From contig CAYNLG010000003.1 in the NCBI GenBank assembly GCA_964397995.1, forward strand, positions 25,703 through 89,702: a DNA stretch of 64,000 bases, written 5' to 3'. This document shows, piece after piece, positions 24,520-33,254 of this stretch. Position numbers and translations under genes: made by a program. The DNA is from CAYNLG01 sp964397995 (lineage in GTDB: Bacteria > Planctomycetota > Phycisphaerae > FEN-1346). Below the pieces are notes generated by a model. The model was not told where the DNA came from, did not search any database, and saw only the letters and a list, made by a program, of their open reading frames with translations. The stretch's first letter is position 1. Each line of letters opens with the position of its first letter.

Positions 24520-26187
24520 ATGGTCCGCCGCCTGACCTGCCTTGCCGCCTGCCTCGTTCTGCTGGCCTCGGCCGCCTCCGACGGCGCGTCCGGGACCGCC
24601 GAGACCGCCCGTCGCCTCGCCATCGAGGCGAAGTATCTGCTGGGCGAAGACCGCGTGGCCGAGGCGATCGAGAAGCTGGAGCTGGCCTTGGCGGTCGCGC
24701 CGGACCATCCGCTCGCGAACGCGCTGATGACCGACGCGCGCGGCCGGCTGGCCCAGGTCGAGGACCACGTGACCGCCGCCGACCGCCACCGGCGCCGGGC
24801 GGCGTGGGACGAGGCGCTGGCGGCGGTGCGGGCGGCGCGGAAGCGGTTCCCGGCCCATGCCGAGGCGACGGCCCTGGAGACGCGGATCCGCGCCGAGGCC
24901 GCCGACGCCGTCGCCAAAGACGCCGAGTTGATCCGCGCGACCGGCGACCTCGCGGAAGCCGAGGCCGCCTATCGCCGCGCCCTGGCCTTCGACCCGGCGA
25001 GCGCGGCCGCGCGGCAGGGCCTCGCGGCACTCTACGTCCAGCGCGGGGACGCGGCGATGGAGGCGTCGCGGCCGGGCGCGGCCTTGGCGTGGTACGCGGG
25101 GGCGGCCGCGGTCGACCCCGAAGGGGCCGCGCCGGACCGCGCGGCCGCCGCCCGGGCCCCTGTGGCCGCGCGCGTCCGCTTCCGCCTGGCCGAGGCGCCG
25201 GGCGGCGACCCCGCGGGCAGTGTTCTGACGATGGCCGTCCGCGGCTGGCTGGCCCGGGTGGCCCCGCCGGCCCTCGTGGAGCTGGCGTCCCCGCCGCCGG
25301 GCAGCACCGCCGAGGGCTACGCCTGGCGCCTCCGCACGACCGGCCCGCAGGTGGCCGACCAGGTCCGAAGCGAGCCGCGTACCCACACCTACGTCGTCGG
25401 CCGCGAGGTGCCGAACCCGGCCGTCGAGCGAATCCAGTCGCAGCTGGACGCGGAACTCTTTCGCCTGCGCATCCTGCGGGAGCAGTACGACCGGCCGTGC
25501 CCGCGGTGCGACGGGCGGGGGTGGGTCCTCTGCCTGCTGTGCGGCGGGACGGGCCGCGACCCGTACAACCCGCTCCGGCCGTGCCCGCGGTGCGGGTGGC
25601 GGCACTTCCCCGGGCGGTACGACTGCCCGCGGTGCGGGGGGACGGGGCGCGGCGGGATTCCGCTGCACGAGTTGCGGGAGCAGGAACGGGTGGTCGACCG
25701 GCTCCAGGCGCTGCTGGCCCGGACGCCGCCCACGGTCGTCCGCGAGGAACCCGCCCAGTGGCCCTACACCGTGGAGCACCACGAGCGGACCGGGCGGCTG
25801 GACGCCTCGGCGGAGTTGGTGGACCTGGCGACGGGAGCGCGGCAGCCGGCGGGTGGCGCGTCGCCGCGCGCCCGCGAGGCCGATACGACGGTCCTTGGGG
25901 CGAATCCGGGCGTGGGGCTGGCGGCCGACCCGCTGGAGTTGCCGCCCGCGGCCGAGATCGAACGCCGCCTCGTCGACGAGGCCGCCGACGCCCTGGCCGA
26001 CCGGGTGTTGGCGGCGGCGCTGGGGGCGCGGCGCGCGGCCCTGGAGCGCGAGGCGGCCGCACTGCGCCAGAAGGGCAACGTGGTCGAGGCCGTGGAGCGG
26101 CAGGCCGAAGCGGCCCTCATCGCGACGGTGCTGGAGCCCGAGCGCGACCCGTTCGAGGCCGTGCGGGCCGCGCTGCGCGCCCGTTAG
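24520..26187 (+). CDS. exported TPR protein with DnaJ-type zinc-finger motifs
   Basis: 555 aa. ATG 24520 has GGAAGGAGG upstream and opens a signal peptide (VRRLTCLAACLVLLASAAS). Residues about 25-220 are TPR-like helical repeats (AIEKLELALAVAPDHPLAN, AEAAYRRALAFDPAS). Around residues 326-388 there are CPRCDGRGW, CLLCGGTGR, CPRCGW and CPRCGGTGR: four CxxC pairs, three of them in the CxxCxGxG form of the DnaJ zinc finger, which there binds unfolded protein. The C-terminal third is helical and charged. Likely a periplasmic scaffold or chaperone-like protein; no enzymatic motif. A secreted protein with reduced Cys4 zinc sites is unusual. Convergent with the MDR dehydrogenase gene, 25 bases away, across a 7-bp GC hairpin. 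Confidence 0.82.
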   Translation: MVRRLTCLAACLVLLASAASDGASGTAETARRLAIEAKYLLGEDRVAEAIEKLELALAVAPDHPLANALMTDARGRLAQVEDHVTAADRHRRRAAWDEALAAVRAARKRFPAHAEATALETRIRAEAADAVAKDAELIRATGDLAEAEAAYRRALAFDPASAAARQGLAALYVQRGDAAMEASRPGAALAWYAGAAAVDPEGAAPDRAAAARAPVAARVRFRLAEAPGGDPAGSVLTMAVRGWLARVAPPALVELASPPPGSTAEGYAWRLRTTGPQVADQVRSEPRTHTYVVGREVPNPAVERIQSQLDAELFRLRILREQYDRPCPRCDGRGWVLCLLCGGTGRDPYNPLRPCPRCGWRHFPGRYDCPRCGGTGRGGIPLHELREQERVVDRLQALLARTPPTVVREEPAQWPYTVEHHERTGRLDASAELVDLATGARQPAGGASPRAREADTTVLGANPGVGLAADPLELPPAAEIERRLVDEAADALADRVLAAALGARRAALEREAAALRQKGNVVEAVERQAEAALIATVLEPERDPFEAVRAALRAR

Positions 26188-26212
26188 CCGCGCCGCTTGC
26201 GGTGCGCGGCGC

Positions 26213-27256
26213 CTACGCCCACTCGATGACGACCTTGCCGGTCGTGCCCCGGTCGAAGAGCTCGAAGGCCTCGCGGGCCCGCTCCAGCGGGAAGCGGTGG
26301 GTGACGATCCGCTCCGGGTGCAGGTCCCAGCGGACGAGGCGCTCCAGCAGGTCCTGCATCTGGGGCAGGCTGCAGACCCAGGAGCCGTGGAGCGTGAGCT
26401 GCTTGTGGATGAGGAGCGGGCTGGGCTCGAAGTCCACCGTGCCGCCCTCGCCGACGTAGACGACCCGCCCCCAGGGCCGGGCGGCCTCGAGGGCCAGGCG
26501 CCGCGCGGCCGCGTTGCCGGAGCAGTCGATCGCCACCTCCACCCCGCGCCCGCCGGTCGCCTCCATCACGCGCTCCAAGGCGCCGTCGCCTGAGTCGATC
26601 AGGTCGCAGGCGCCGAGGCCGGCGGCCACCTGACGGCGCTCGGCCACCGGCTCAATGCCCAGGACGCGGGCGCCGAGGGCCTTGGCAAGCAGCCCCTGGC
26701 CCATGCCCACGGGGCCGAGGCCGGTGACGAGGACGACGTCCTCGCCGGAGAGGGCGGCGCGGCGGCAGGCGGCGTAGTTGGTGCCGAAGCCGCAGGCGAC
26801 CATCGCGCCGTCGGCATAGGAGAGTTCGTCCGGCAGGGCGACGAGGCTGCGTTCCTCGGCCAGGAGGAACTCGGCCAGGCCACCGTCCCGCTGCCATCCG
26901 TAGGCGGCCCGCGAGGGGTCGGTGCAGGAGATCTGCCACCCGCCGCGGCAGTCCCAGCACCGGCCGCACCCGCAGATGTGGTAGACGACGACCCGGTCGC
27001 CGGGGCGGAAGCGGCGGCAACCGGGGCCGACCGCCTCGACCTGGCCGCACGGCTCGTGGCCGGCGATGACGCCGCGGTACGCCTCCGGGCCGTGGCCCTG
27101 GTCGGTGGGGCGATAGATGGCCCGCAGGTCGCTGCCGCACAGCGACGTGCACTTCATCCGGACGAGGGCCTGGCCGGGGCCGGGCTCGGGGACCGGGAAC
27201 GTGCGGAGTTCGAGTTGTCGGTTGCCGGGCAGGACGACGCCTTGCATGGTGGCCAT
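26213..27256 (-). CDS. zinc-dependent MDR alcohol/polyol dehydrogenase
   Basis: 347 aa, medium-chain dehydrogenase. CTSLCGSDL supplies the catalytic-zinc cysteine, GHEPCGQV the zinc histidine-glutamate, CGCGRCWDCRGGWQISC the four structural-zinc cysteines, and TGLGPVGMG the NAD(P) loop. It oxidises a secondary alcohol or polyol with NAD(P); threonine, sorbitol and related sugar alcohols are the usual substrates, and none can be chosen here. It follows the NSS transporter gene by 15 bases on the same strand, so the pair probably imports and then oxidises one small molecule, perhaps an amino acid or amino alcohol. Start ATG 27256 preferred (GAGG upstream); ATG 27247 is possible. Confidence 0.92.
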   Translation of the reverse strand: MATMQGVVLPGNRQLELRTFPVPEPGPGQALVRMKCTSLCGSDLRAIYRPTDQGHGPEAYRGVIAGHEPCGQVEAVGPGCRRFRPGDRVVVYHICGCGRCWDCRGGWQISCTDPSRAAYGWQRDGGLAEFLLAEERSLVALPDELSYADGAMVACGFGTNYAACRRAALSGEDVVLVTGLGPVGMGQGLLAKALGARVLGIEPVAERRQVAAGLGACDLIDSGDGALERVMEATGGRGVEVAIDCSGNAAARRLALEAARPWGRVVYVGEGGTVDFEPSPLLIHKQLTLHGSWVCSLPQMQDLLERLVRWDLHPERIVTHRFPLERAREAFELFDRGTTGKVVIEWA

Positions 27257-27271
27257 GGGGGGGGAACCTCG

Positions 27272-29035
27272 TCAGTCGATCGGATCGGGCTCTTCGTCGC
27301 CGGACTCGGCGGCGGCCAGGTGCTGGAGTTCCTCCTCGGGGCGACCGTGGGTCTGCTCATGGTGGACCACGTCTTTGCCGCGCATCGCCACCGCGATGCA
27401 GAGGCCCAGCCCGCCGCCCAGGACCACCAGGGCCATGGCCCCGAGGGCGGAGGCGGCCAGGGTGAGGCCGACGGCGGTGTGGAAGAGGAGGGTCGCGAGC
27501 ACACCGCCCCCGAGGATGGCCAGCAGGTGCCAGCGGCGGGCGAGGAGAAACGCGACGATGAAGAAGGCGAACGCCAGGTACGGGCCGACGCGGACCATGC
27601 CGGGGGGCCAGTCGGCGGCGCCGTAGAGGCCGTCGGTGATTTCCGAGAGGAGCCCCGCGCCGAGGAAGATGATGAGGGTGAGCGGGGTGATGAGCTTGAT
27701 GAGGAGTTCCCACCAGCCGCCCAGGTGGATCTCGCTCCAGGCGTTGATGAAGTGGGTGAGGCGGCGGGTGCGGAAGAAGTGGCCGACGACGAGGCACTGC
27801 ATGAGGCCGACGAAGACGAAGCCGTAGCTGGCCCAGTGGTCGGCGATGTCGAGCCAGCCGAGGCCGCCGCGCGTCGCGAAGAAGAAGACGCCGATCAGGA
27901 ACCCGGCCAGGCACATCAGGGCCGACGCCAGGCCCTTGGTCATCCAGCGGAAGCGGTCCTGGAGGCCCGAGCAGACGGCCTCGACGATGGAGAACTGGGA
28001 GTCGATGCCGAGGCTGAGCAGCGTCAGGAAGAAGAGCGCCGCCACGACGGGCGGCCAGAAGGCGCCGAGCGTGCCGAGCTTGGCGATGGCCGTCGGGTAC
28101 GTCACGAACGCGAGGCTCAGGCCCTGGTTGACGACCGCGTCGACGGGCTGGGCGGTCTGGGCCGCCAGGAATCCGAGGACCGAGAAGACGACGAATCCCG
28201 CGAGGAAGCTGGTGGCGCAGTTGGCGAAGCTCGTGATAAAGGCGTTGTTGGTGATGTCGCCGTGGCGCTTGTTGTAGCTGGCGTAAGCGATCATGACGCC
28301 GAAACCGACCGAGAGGCTGAAGAAGATCTGGCCGTAGGCCTCCAGCCACACCTTCGGGTCGCGGAGCTTCGTGAAGTCCGGCGTCAGGTAGTACTCGATG
28401 CCCTGCAGGGCCCCCTCCAGCGTCAGGCCGCGGATCGCCAACACCACCAGCAGCACCAGCGGCAGAGGGACCGTCAGGAGGACCACGCGGCCGACGCGAT
28501 GGACGCCCTTGTGGATGATCAGGAAGACCAAAGCCCACGTCAGGGCGAGGCCGCCCACCAGCGGCCAGCGGATCTGCCACAGCTCGCCCTTCTTGGCCGA
28601 GAGCTGCAGGACGTCGCCGAAGAAGTGGGCCTTGGCGTCGGCGGCCCAGGGCAGGGCCGTCCGGAACGAGGCGAAGAGGTACTGCCACGCGTAGGCCATG
28701 ACGATGGCGTAATAGAAGGCGATGACGGCGGCGACGGCCAGGGCGAACCAGCCGACCCACTCGTAGTCGCGGTTGAGACGCTTCAGGGCCTTCGGGGCCG
28801 AGCCCTGGAACATCTGGCCGATGCCCATCTCCAGGATCATCAGCGGGATGCCCGCGGTGATCAGGGCCACGACGTACGGGATGAAGAACGCCCCGCCGCC
28901 CCCCTCGTACACCTTCGCCGGGAACCGCCAGACGTTGCCCAGGCCGACAGCGCTGCCGATGGCGGCCATGACGAAGGCGGTGCGGCTGTCCCAACGGTCG
29001 CGGCGGGCGGGCGGCGCGGGGGCGTCCTGGGTCAT
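27272..29035 (-). CDS. sodium:neurotransmitter symporter family (NSS/LeuT-type) transporter
   Basis: 587 aa, about 12 transmembrane helices. The start SRTAFVMAAIGSAVGLGNVWRFP is the family signature: the broken helix 1 that binds sodium and substrate. GGGAFFIPYVVAL and the later SLSVGFGVMIAYASYNKR (helix 6) are also typical. LeuT-type members import amino acids with Na+. It is longer than LeuT (about 515 aa) because of a hydrophobic C-terminal extension ending in an acidic tail EESGDEEPDPID-like. Promoter TTGACG-N18-TAGAAT lies upstream. Co-transcribed with the MDR dehydrogenase, which suggests an amino acid or derivative as the common substrate (inference). Confidence 0.93.
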   Translation of the reverse strand: MTQDAPAPPARRDRWDSRTAFVMAAIGSAVGLGNVWRFPAKVYEGGGGAFFIPYVVALITAGIPLMILEMGIGQMFQGSAPKALKRLNRDYEWVGWFALAVAAVIAFYYAIVMAYAWQYLFASFRTALPWAADAKAHFFGDVLQLSAKKGELWQIRWPLVGGLALTWALVFLIIHKGVHRVGRVVLLTVPLPLVLLVVLAIRGLTLEGALQGIEYYLTPDFTKLRDPKVWLEAYGQIFFSLSVGFGVMIAYASYNKRHGDITNNAFITSFANCATSFLAGFVVFSVLGFLAAQTAQPVDAVVNQGLSLAFVTYPTAIAKLGTLGAFWPPVVAALFFLTLLSLGIDSQFSIVEAVCSGLQDRFRWMTKGLASALMCLAGFLIGVFFFATRGGLGWLDIADHWASYGFVFVGLMQCLVVGHFFRTRRLTHFINAWSEIHLGGWWELLIKLITPLTLIIFLGAGLLSEITDGLYGAADWPPGMVRVGPYLAFAFFIVAFLLARRWHLLAILGGGVLATLLFHTAVGLTLAASALGAMALVVLGGGLGLCIAVAMRGKDVVHHEQTHGRPEEELQHLAAAESGDEEPDPID

Positions 29036-29074
29036 GGCGGCATCTCCGACGGGTCACGGGCCGAAGCGCGGCGG

Positions 29075-29104
29075 ATTCTAGCGCCCGGCGGCGCGGAGCG
29101 TCAA
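29075..29104 (-). promoter_or_regulatory. promoter of the NSS transporter - dehydrogenase operon
   Basis: Minus strand TTGACG, 18 bases, TAGAAT, 40 bases before the ATG at 29035. Confidence 0.65.
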
Positions 29105-29148
29105 GCAAAACGCCCGTCGGCCTTCACGCGATCCTCACCACGCGCACC

Positions 29149-29177
29149 TTGCCGCGCCCGCCCGCGGCTGGTACGGT
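29149..29177 (+). promoter_or_regulatory. promoter of the HAD hydrolase
   Basis: TTGCCG, 17 bases, TACGGT, 33 bases before the GTG start at 29210. Confidence 0.55.
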
Positions 29178-29209
29178 GGGCCGCTCGCGGGGGGCGAAAG
29201 GACCGAGAC

Positions 29210-29869
29210 GTGGCCGAGCGCGGCGTGATCTTCGACGTGGACGGCGTCCTGGTGGACTCGTACCGGGCCCATTTCCTGGCGTGGCAGCGGCTGGGCGACC
29301 GGCTCGGACTGCCCGTGACGGAGGCCGACTTCGCCGTCACCTTTGGCCGCCGCAACGCCGAGATCATCCACGGCCTCTTTCCGGACGCGGTGCCCGAGGC
29401 CGAGGTCGACGCCCTGGGCGACTGGAAGGAGGAGAGGTACCGGGAGATTCTCGTCGAGGCGTTCCCGGCGATGGACGGGGCGGTCGAGCTGATCGACGCG
29501 CTCCGCGCGGCGGGGTTCGGGCTGGCGGTGGGGTCGTCCGGCCCGCCGCCCAACGTGCGGGCGGCCCTGGAGGGGCTCGGGCGGGCCGGCGCGTTCGCCT
29601 CGGTGGTGACCGGGGCGGACGTCACGGTCGGCAAGCCGGCGCCGGAGGTCTTTGAGAAGGCGGCGGCCGGGCTCGGCCTGCCCCCGGCGCGGTGCGCGGT
29701 GGTGGAGGACGCGACGCCGGGCCTCGAGGCGGCGTGCCGGGCGGGGGCGGCCGCGATCGGCCTGCTGGGGACGACGACGGCCGAGGCGCTGGAGGGGGCC
29801 GGGGCGCGGCTCGTGGTCGGGTCGCTGCGGGAGTTGACGCCGGCGGGGATCGCGGGGCTGATTGGCTGA
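29210..29869 (+). CDS. HAD-superfamily hydrolase (beta-phosphoglucomutase-like)
   Basis: 219 aa. Motif I FDVDGVLVDS (D9 nucleophile, D11 acid/base), motif II GSSGPPPN, motif III lysine in VGKPAPEVF and motif IV VVEDATPGLEAA are all intact, with a helical cap between motifs I and II, placing it in the group of beta-phosphoglucomutase and small sugar phosphatases. It starts at GTG 29210 with AAAGGA upstream; the much longer open frame to the left is antisense to the transporter. Likely substrate: a sugar phosphate. It converges with the Gfo/Idh/MocA gene with three bases between the stops. Confidence 0.92.
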   Translation: MAERGVIFDVDGVLVDSYRAHFLAWQRLGDRLGLPVTEADFAVTFGRRNAEIIHGLFPDAVPEAEVDALGDWKEERYREILVEAFPAMDGAVELIDALRAAGFGLAVGSSGPPPNVRAALEGLGRAGAFASVVTGADVTVGKPAPEVFEKAAAGLGLPPARCAVVEDATPGLEAACRAGAAAIGLLGTTTAEALEGAGARLVVGSLRELTPAGIAGLIG

Positions 29870-29872
29870 CGC

Positions 29873-30889
29873 CTAGACCCGCATCGGCACGGCGTTGCCC
29901 GTCCGCGAACTCTCGATGGCCGCGAAGACCATCGCCAGGCTCTTGATGTTGTCGTGGCACTCGCCCTGCGGCAGGGTGCCGCGCCGCAGGTACCGCAGCA
30001 GTTCGCGCAGGGCGCCGTGCTGGCCGGTGTGCTTCATCGCGACGTCCGCGACCCGGAGGTCGCGCGTCGGCCGCTGGAAGCCCTCCTCTTTGGCGACCAC
30101 CTGGCCGCGCGGCGGCTGGTCGCCCTCGTAGAGCATGGTGCCGCGGGTGCCGATAACGCGCCAGTCGCCATTCCAGCTGGTCGGGCATCCCTCGGCACAC
30201 CACGACCCGCGGTAGGCGAAGCGGACGCCGCCGCTCATCTCGAAGACGGCGTTGGCGGCCACGTCGCCGCGGTACCAGGAACCGGGCGGATTGAACTCGC
30301 CGCACCAGACACCGACCGGGTCGACGCCGCCGATCATCCGGGCCAAGTCGAAGTGGTGAATCGACATGTCGAGGATCAGGGGGCTCTCCATCGCGGCCCG
30401 GAAGCCGCCGAAGTGGGCCCCGAGGAAGAAGTCGCAGTTGAGCGTCGTCAGCTCGCCCAGCCGGCCCTTGCGGACGGTCCGGGCCATCGCCTCGTGCAGC
30501 GGGTGGTACCGGCGGGACTGGCTGACCATGTAGAGGCGGCCGGCGGCGTCGGCGGCCTTGACCATGCGCCGGGCTTCGGCCATCGACGAGGCCATCGGTT
30601 TCTCGCCGATGACGTGCAGGCCCGCCTTCAGGCACGCGCACGTCACCGTGGCGTGGGCCTCCGGCACGGTCAGGTCGCAGGCGATGTCGGCCGGGACGTC
30701 GCGGAGGGCGCGGCCGAGGTCGGTCTCGGCAACGGCCTTGAGAAGCTCGTGCTTGTCGAGGGCGGCCTCGGCCCGGCCGCGGTCGAGGTCGACGACGGCG
30801 GCCACCTCGACGTTCTCCTTGGCGAGCGGCGGGAACCAGGCCCGCGAGATGGCTCCGGCCCCGACGACGATGGCTCGCAGCTTCGGCAC
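29873..30889 (-). CDS. Gfo/Idh/MocA family oxidoreductase
   Basis: 338 aa. Starts at GTG 30889 (AAGGAG upstream). The Rossmann loop is VVGAGAISRAW, the catalytic-lysine motif is GEKPMASS, and LDMSIHHFDLARMIGG is the conserved H..D active-site helix of the C-terminal domain. It should oxidise or reduce a sugar or cyclitol with NAD(P). It stands divergent to the SDR-esterase-aldolase cluster beginning at 31061 with about 170 bases between, so a common physiological signal is plausible. The substrate is unknown. Confidence 0.92.
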   Translation of the reverse strand: MPKLRAIVVGAGAISRAWFPPLAKENVEVAAVVDLDRGRAEAALDKHELLKAVAETDLGRALRDVPADIACDLTVPEAHATVTCACLKAGLHVIGEKPMASSMAEARRMVKAADAAGRLYMVSQSRRYHPLHEAMARTVRKGRLGELTTLNCDFFLGAHFGGFRAAMESPLILDMSIHHFDLARMIGGVDPVGVWCGEFNPPGSWYRGDVAANAVFEMSGGVRFAYRGSWCAEGCPTSWNGDWRVIGTRGTMLYEGDQPPRGQVVAKEEGFQRPTRDLRVADVAMKHTGQHGALRELLRYLRRGTLPQGECHDNIKSLAMVFAAIESSRTGNAVPMRV

Positions 30890-31008
30890 GGCGTGCTCCT
30901 TGCTTGGTGGGCCCCCTCGCCGTGCGAGTGATGCGCCCGCGCGGCCGCGGGGACAAGGGATTTCCGCGGGCATTTGGCGCTGAGCCCCGCACACCGCTCC
31001 GAAATCGC

Positions 31009-31038
31009 TTGCGGCCACACCCGCCGCGCGGGTATCGA
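31009..31038 (+). promoter_or_regulatory. possible promoter of the SDR-led cluster
   Basis: TTGCGG, 18 bases, TATCGA, 22 bases before the ATG at 31061. Weaker than most in this window. Confidence 0.35.
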
Positions 31039-31060
31039 TGGGGCGGACCGGAGGTGCCCC

Positions 31061-31825
31061 ATGCCCGAAACGCCCGCCTGCCCGTTTCGCCTCGACGGCC
31101 GAACCGCTCTCGTCACGGGGGCGGGGCGCGGCATCGGGCGGGGGGTGGCCCTGGCGCTCGCCGGTGTGGGGGCGGACGTCGCCCTGGTCGCCCGCACGGA
31201 GGCCGAGCTCGAGGCCGTCGCCGCCGAGGTCCCCACCCGGGCGCTCGTGCTGCCGGCCGACGTCGCGGACCTCGAGGTCCACGCGAGCCTCGTGGAGCGG
31301 ACGATGGCCGGGCTCGGCGGCTTGGACATCTTCGTCGGGGCGGCCGGCATCACCCACCGCGTCCCCGCCGAGACGATGACGCCCTCGGAGTTCGCCCGCG
31401 TCATGGACGTGAACGTGGCGGGCCTGGTGTTCGGGGCCCAGGCGGCGGCGCGGCCGATGCTGGCGGCCGGGCGGGGGCGCATCATTCTCATCGCCAGCCT
31501 CCTCTCGGAAATCGGGCGAGGCGAGAACGCCCCTTATGCCGCCTCGAAAGGGGCGGTGCGCCAGCTCGTCAAGCAGTTGGCCGTCGAGTGGTCGCCGCGC
31601 GGCGTCACCGTCAACGGCATCGGCCCCGGCTATATCGACACGGACTTGGTAGCGCGGCTTCGGCACGACGAGGCGTTCAACGCGTGGCTGATGGACCGCG
31701 TGGCCGTCCCCCGCTGGGGCACGCCCGAGGACGTCGGGGGCGCGGCGGTGTACCTGGCGAGCGACGCGGCCGCGTACGTGACGGGGCAGGTCCTGTTCGT
31801 CGACGGGGGGTTCCTCGCGAAGTAG
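31061..31825 (+). CDS. short-chain dehydrogenase/reductase (gluconate 5-dehydrogenase-like)
   Basis: 254 aa, classical SDR. TGAGRGIG is the cofactor loop, GAAGI the NNAG-equivalent, the catalytic Ser sits in LIASLLSEIG and the YxxxK in YAASKGAVRQ; the end AAYVTGQVLFVDGG is standard. Ala-Arg after the second strand (LVARTEAEL) suggests NADPH preference. ATG 31061 has GGAGG upstream. First gene of a rightward cluster with an esterase-like hydrolase, a 72-aa protein, an LsrF-type aldolase and an MDR dehydrogenase. Likely interconverts a keto-acid or sugar hydroxyl; the exact substrate is unknown. Confidence 0.93.
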   Translation: MPETPACPFRLDGRTALVTGAGRGIGRGVALALAGVGADVALVARTEAELEAVAAEVPTRALVLPADVADLEVHASLVERTMAGLGGLDIFVGAAGITHRVPAETMTPSEFARVMDVNVAGLVFGAQAAARPMLAAGRGRIILIASLLSEIGRGENAPYAASKGAVRQLVKQLAVEWSPRGVTVNGIGPGYIDTDLVARLRHDEAFNAWLMDRVAVPRWGTPEDVGGAAVYLASDAAAYVTGQVLFVDGGFLAK

Positions 31826-31863
31826 GCGCCGGTGCCCCCGCGCCCCGCCGCATGGAGACGCCC

Positions 31864-32910
31864 ATGGCCGGCACACCGCGGACGACGGACCTGGACCTCT
31901 CGCCCTCGCGCGTCCACGCGCGGCTCATGAAGGGCCTGGTGCCGCGCCTCCGCTACGACGGCGGCGACGTGGCGGCGTGGCAGCGGAAGGTGCGGCGGAA
32001 GCTGCGGGCGCTGCTCCGCGTCCCGAAGACCGAGAAAGGCCCGCTCCGGGCACGGACGCTCTGGACCCGCGAGACCGACCTGGGGCGGATCGAGAAGCTC
32101 GTCTTCACCGCCGAGCCGGGCGCCGACGTGCCCGCCTACTGGTGCGTGCCGCGCGGCGCCCGGCCGCCCTACCGCACGTTCATCTGCCTCCAGGGCCACT
32201 CGACGGGGATGCACAACTCGATCGGCGTCGCCTTCGACGACGAGACCACGCCCATCGAGGTGGCCGGCGACCGCGACTTCGGCCTGGGGTGCATGCGGCG
32301 GGAGATGGCGGCCCTGTGCGTCGAGCAGCGGGCCTTCGGCGAGCGGGCCGAACGCGACCAGGCCCAGCGGTGCGAGCGCAACACCTGCCACGACGCCGTC
32401 GTCCGGGCCCAGATGCTCGGCCGCACCCTTCTCGGCGAACGCATCCTCGACGTCGACCGGGCCATCGACTACCTGGCGTCGCGCGGCGACGTGGACATGG
32501 GCCGCCTCGGCTGCCTGGGCAACTCCGGCGGCGGGACGACGACCATGTACGCGGCCGCCCTGTTGCCGCGCCTCAAGGCCGTGATCCCGTCGTGCTGCGT
32601 CGCGACGATGGCGAGCAGCCTCCTGACCCTCTACCACTGCGGGTGCAACCACGCGCCGGACCTGGCCCTTTGGGCGGACATGGACGACGTCCTCGGCTGC
32701 GTCGCCCCGCGGCCGTGCGTCGTGGTGAGCGGCAAGGAGGATGCCATCTTCCCGCTGGCGGGGGCCCGGGCGGCCGTGCGGCGGCTGAAGGGGATTTACA
32801 AGGCGGCCGGCGCCGCCGACCGGTGCCGCCACGTCGTCGGCCCGGAAGGGCACCGGTTCTACGCCGACCTGGCGTGGGCGGCGATGGGGCCGATGCTGGA
32901 CCGGTTGTAG
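31864..32910 (+). CDS. alpha/beta hydrolase, acetyl-xylan-esterase/dienelactone-hydrolase-like
   Basis: 348 aa without a signal peptide. The oxyanion region is LQGHSTGMHN, the nucleophile elbow GNSGGG (Ser in G-x-S-x-G), the acid in VSGKEDAIFP and the catalytic histidine in GPEGHRFY, matching large cytoplasmic esterases related to acetyl xylan esterase and DLH. I prefer ATG 31864 (GGAG eight bases upstream) over ATG 31852, which has no ribosome site. Within the catabolic cluster it probably removes an acyl group or opens a lactone before the aldolase step. It is cysteine-rich for the family. Confidence 0.87.
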   Translation: MAGTPRTTDLDLSPSRVHARLMKGLVPRLRYDGGDVAAWQRKVRRKLRALLRVPKTEKGPLRARTLWTRETDLGRIEKLVFTAEPGADVPAYWCVPRGARPPYRTFICLQGHSTGMHNSIGVAFDDETTPIEVAGDRDFGLGCMRREMAALCVEQRAFGERAERDQAQRCERNTCHDAVVRAQMLGRTLLGERILDVDRAIDYLASRGDVDMGRLGCLGNSGGGTTTMYAAALLPRLKAVIPSCCVATMASSLLTLYHCGCNHAPDLALWADMDDVLGCVAPRPCVVVSGKEDAIFPLAGARAAVRRLKGIYKAAGAADRCRHVVGPEGHRFYADLAWAAMGPMLDRL

Positions 32911-32987
32911 GGGCACCAGCGCGTTTTCTGCTGGCACGCCCCCCGCCGCGGGGCCTATCATGGCCGGGCCCACTGCGGAGGACGGCC

Positions 32988-33206
32988 ATGGCGATTCCCG
33001 GTTTCGTCGACTACCAGCGGCGCGAGTTCTGCCGCGACGTCGCGTGCCCCATCCAGAAGCTCCTGGAGGCCGAGCCCGAAGGCTCCGAGACCTACGACGA
33101 GATGCGGGCCGTCTGCAAGGGCGACTGCATCCACACGACCTACGAGTTCCACCACTGGCTCATCGAGCACGGCTACGAGGTGGTCCGCCCCGCCCCGGAC
33201 GCCTGA
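32988..33206 (+). CDS. 72-aa Cys4 protein of unknown function
   Basis: A small protein with ATG 32988 and CGGAGGA upstream. Cysteines at 15, 20, 43 and 47 form CX4C and CX3C pairs, with two histidines after them (HTTYEFHHW), suggesting a zinc or iron-sulfur site; the rest is predicted helical and acidic. It lies 77 bases after the esterase-like gene and 48 before the LsrF-type aldolase, so it is inside the cluster. I do not recognise a family. The codon pattern and motif spacing look like a real conserved gene rather than a chance frame. Confidence 0.72.
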   Translation: MAIPGFVDYQRREFCRDVACPIQKLLEAEPEGSETYDEMRAVCKGDCIHTTYEFHHWLIEHGYEVVRPAPDA

Positions 33207-33254
33207 GTCCGAGCGGCGGCGCGGCCCCGGCGAGACACGACGAAAGGACGTCCC

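Noticed and set aside
26187..26210. GC hairpin between convergent genes as a terminator
   Set aside because: A 7-bp stem without a T-run on either strand; too weak to list.
26978..29209. Upstream part of a 963-codon frame leading into the HAD hydrolase
   Set aside because: It is antisense to the NSS transporter; the HAD motif starts at the GTG at 29210, which has a ribosome site and promoter.
32933..32961. TATCAT and TGGCAC near 32950 as a promoter (sigma-70 or sigma-54) for the 72-aa gene
   Set aside because: No correctly spaced -35, and the sigma-54 -12 element does not fit.
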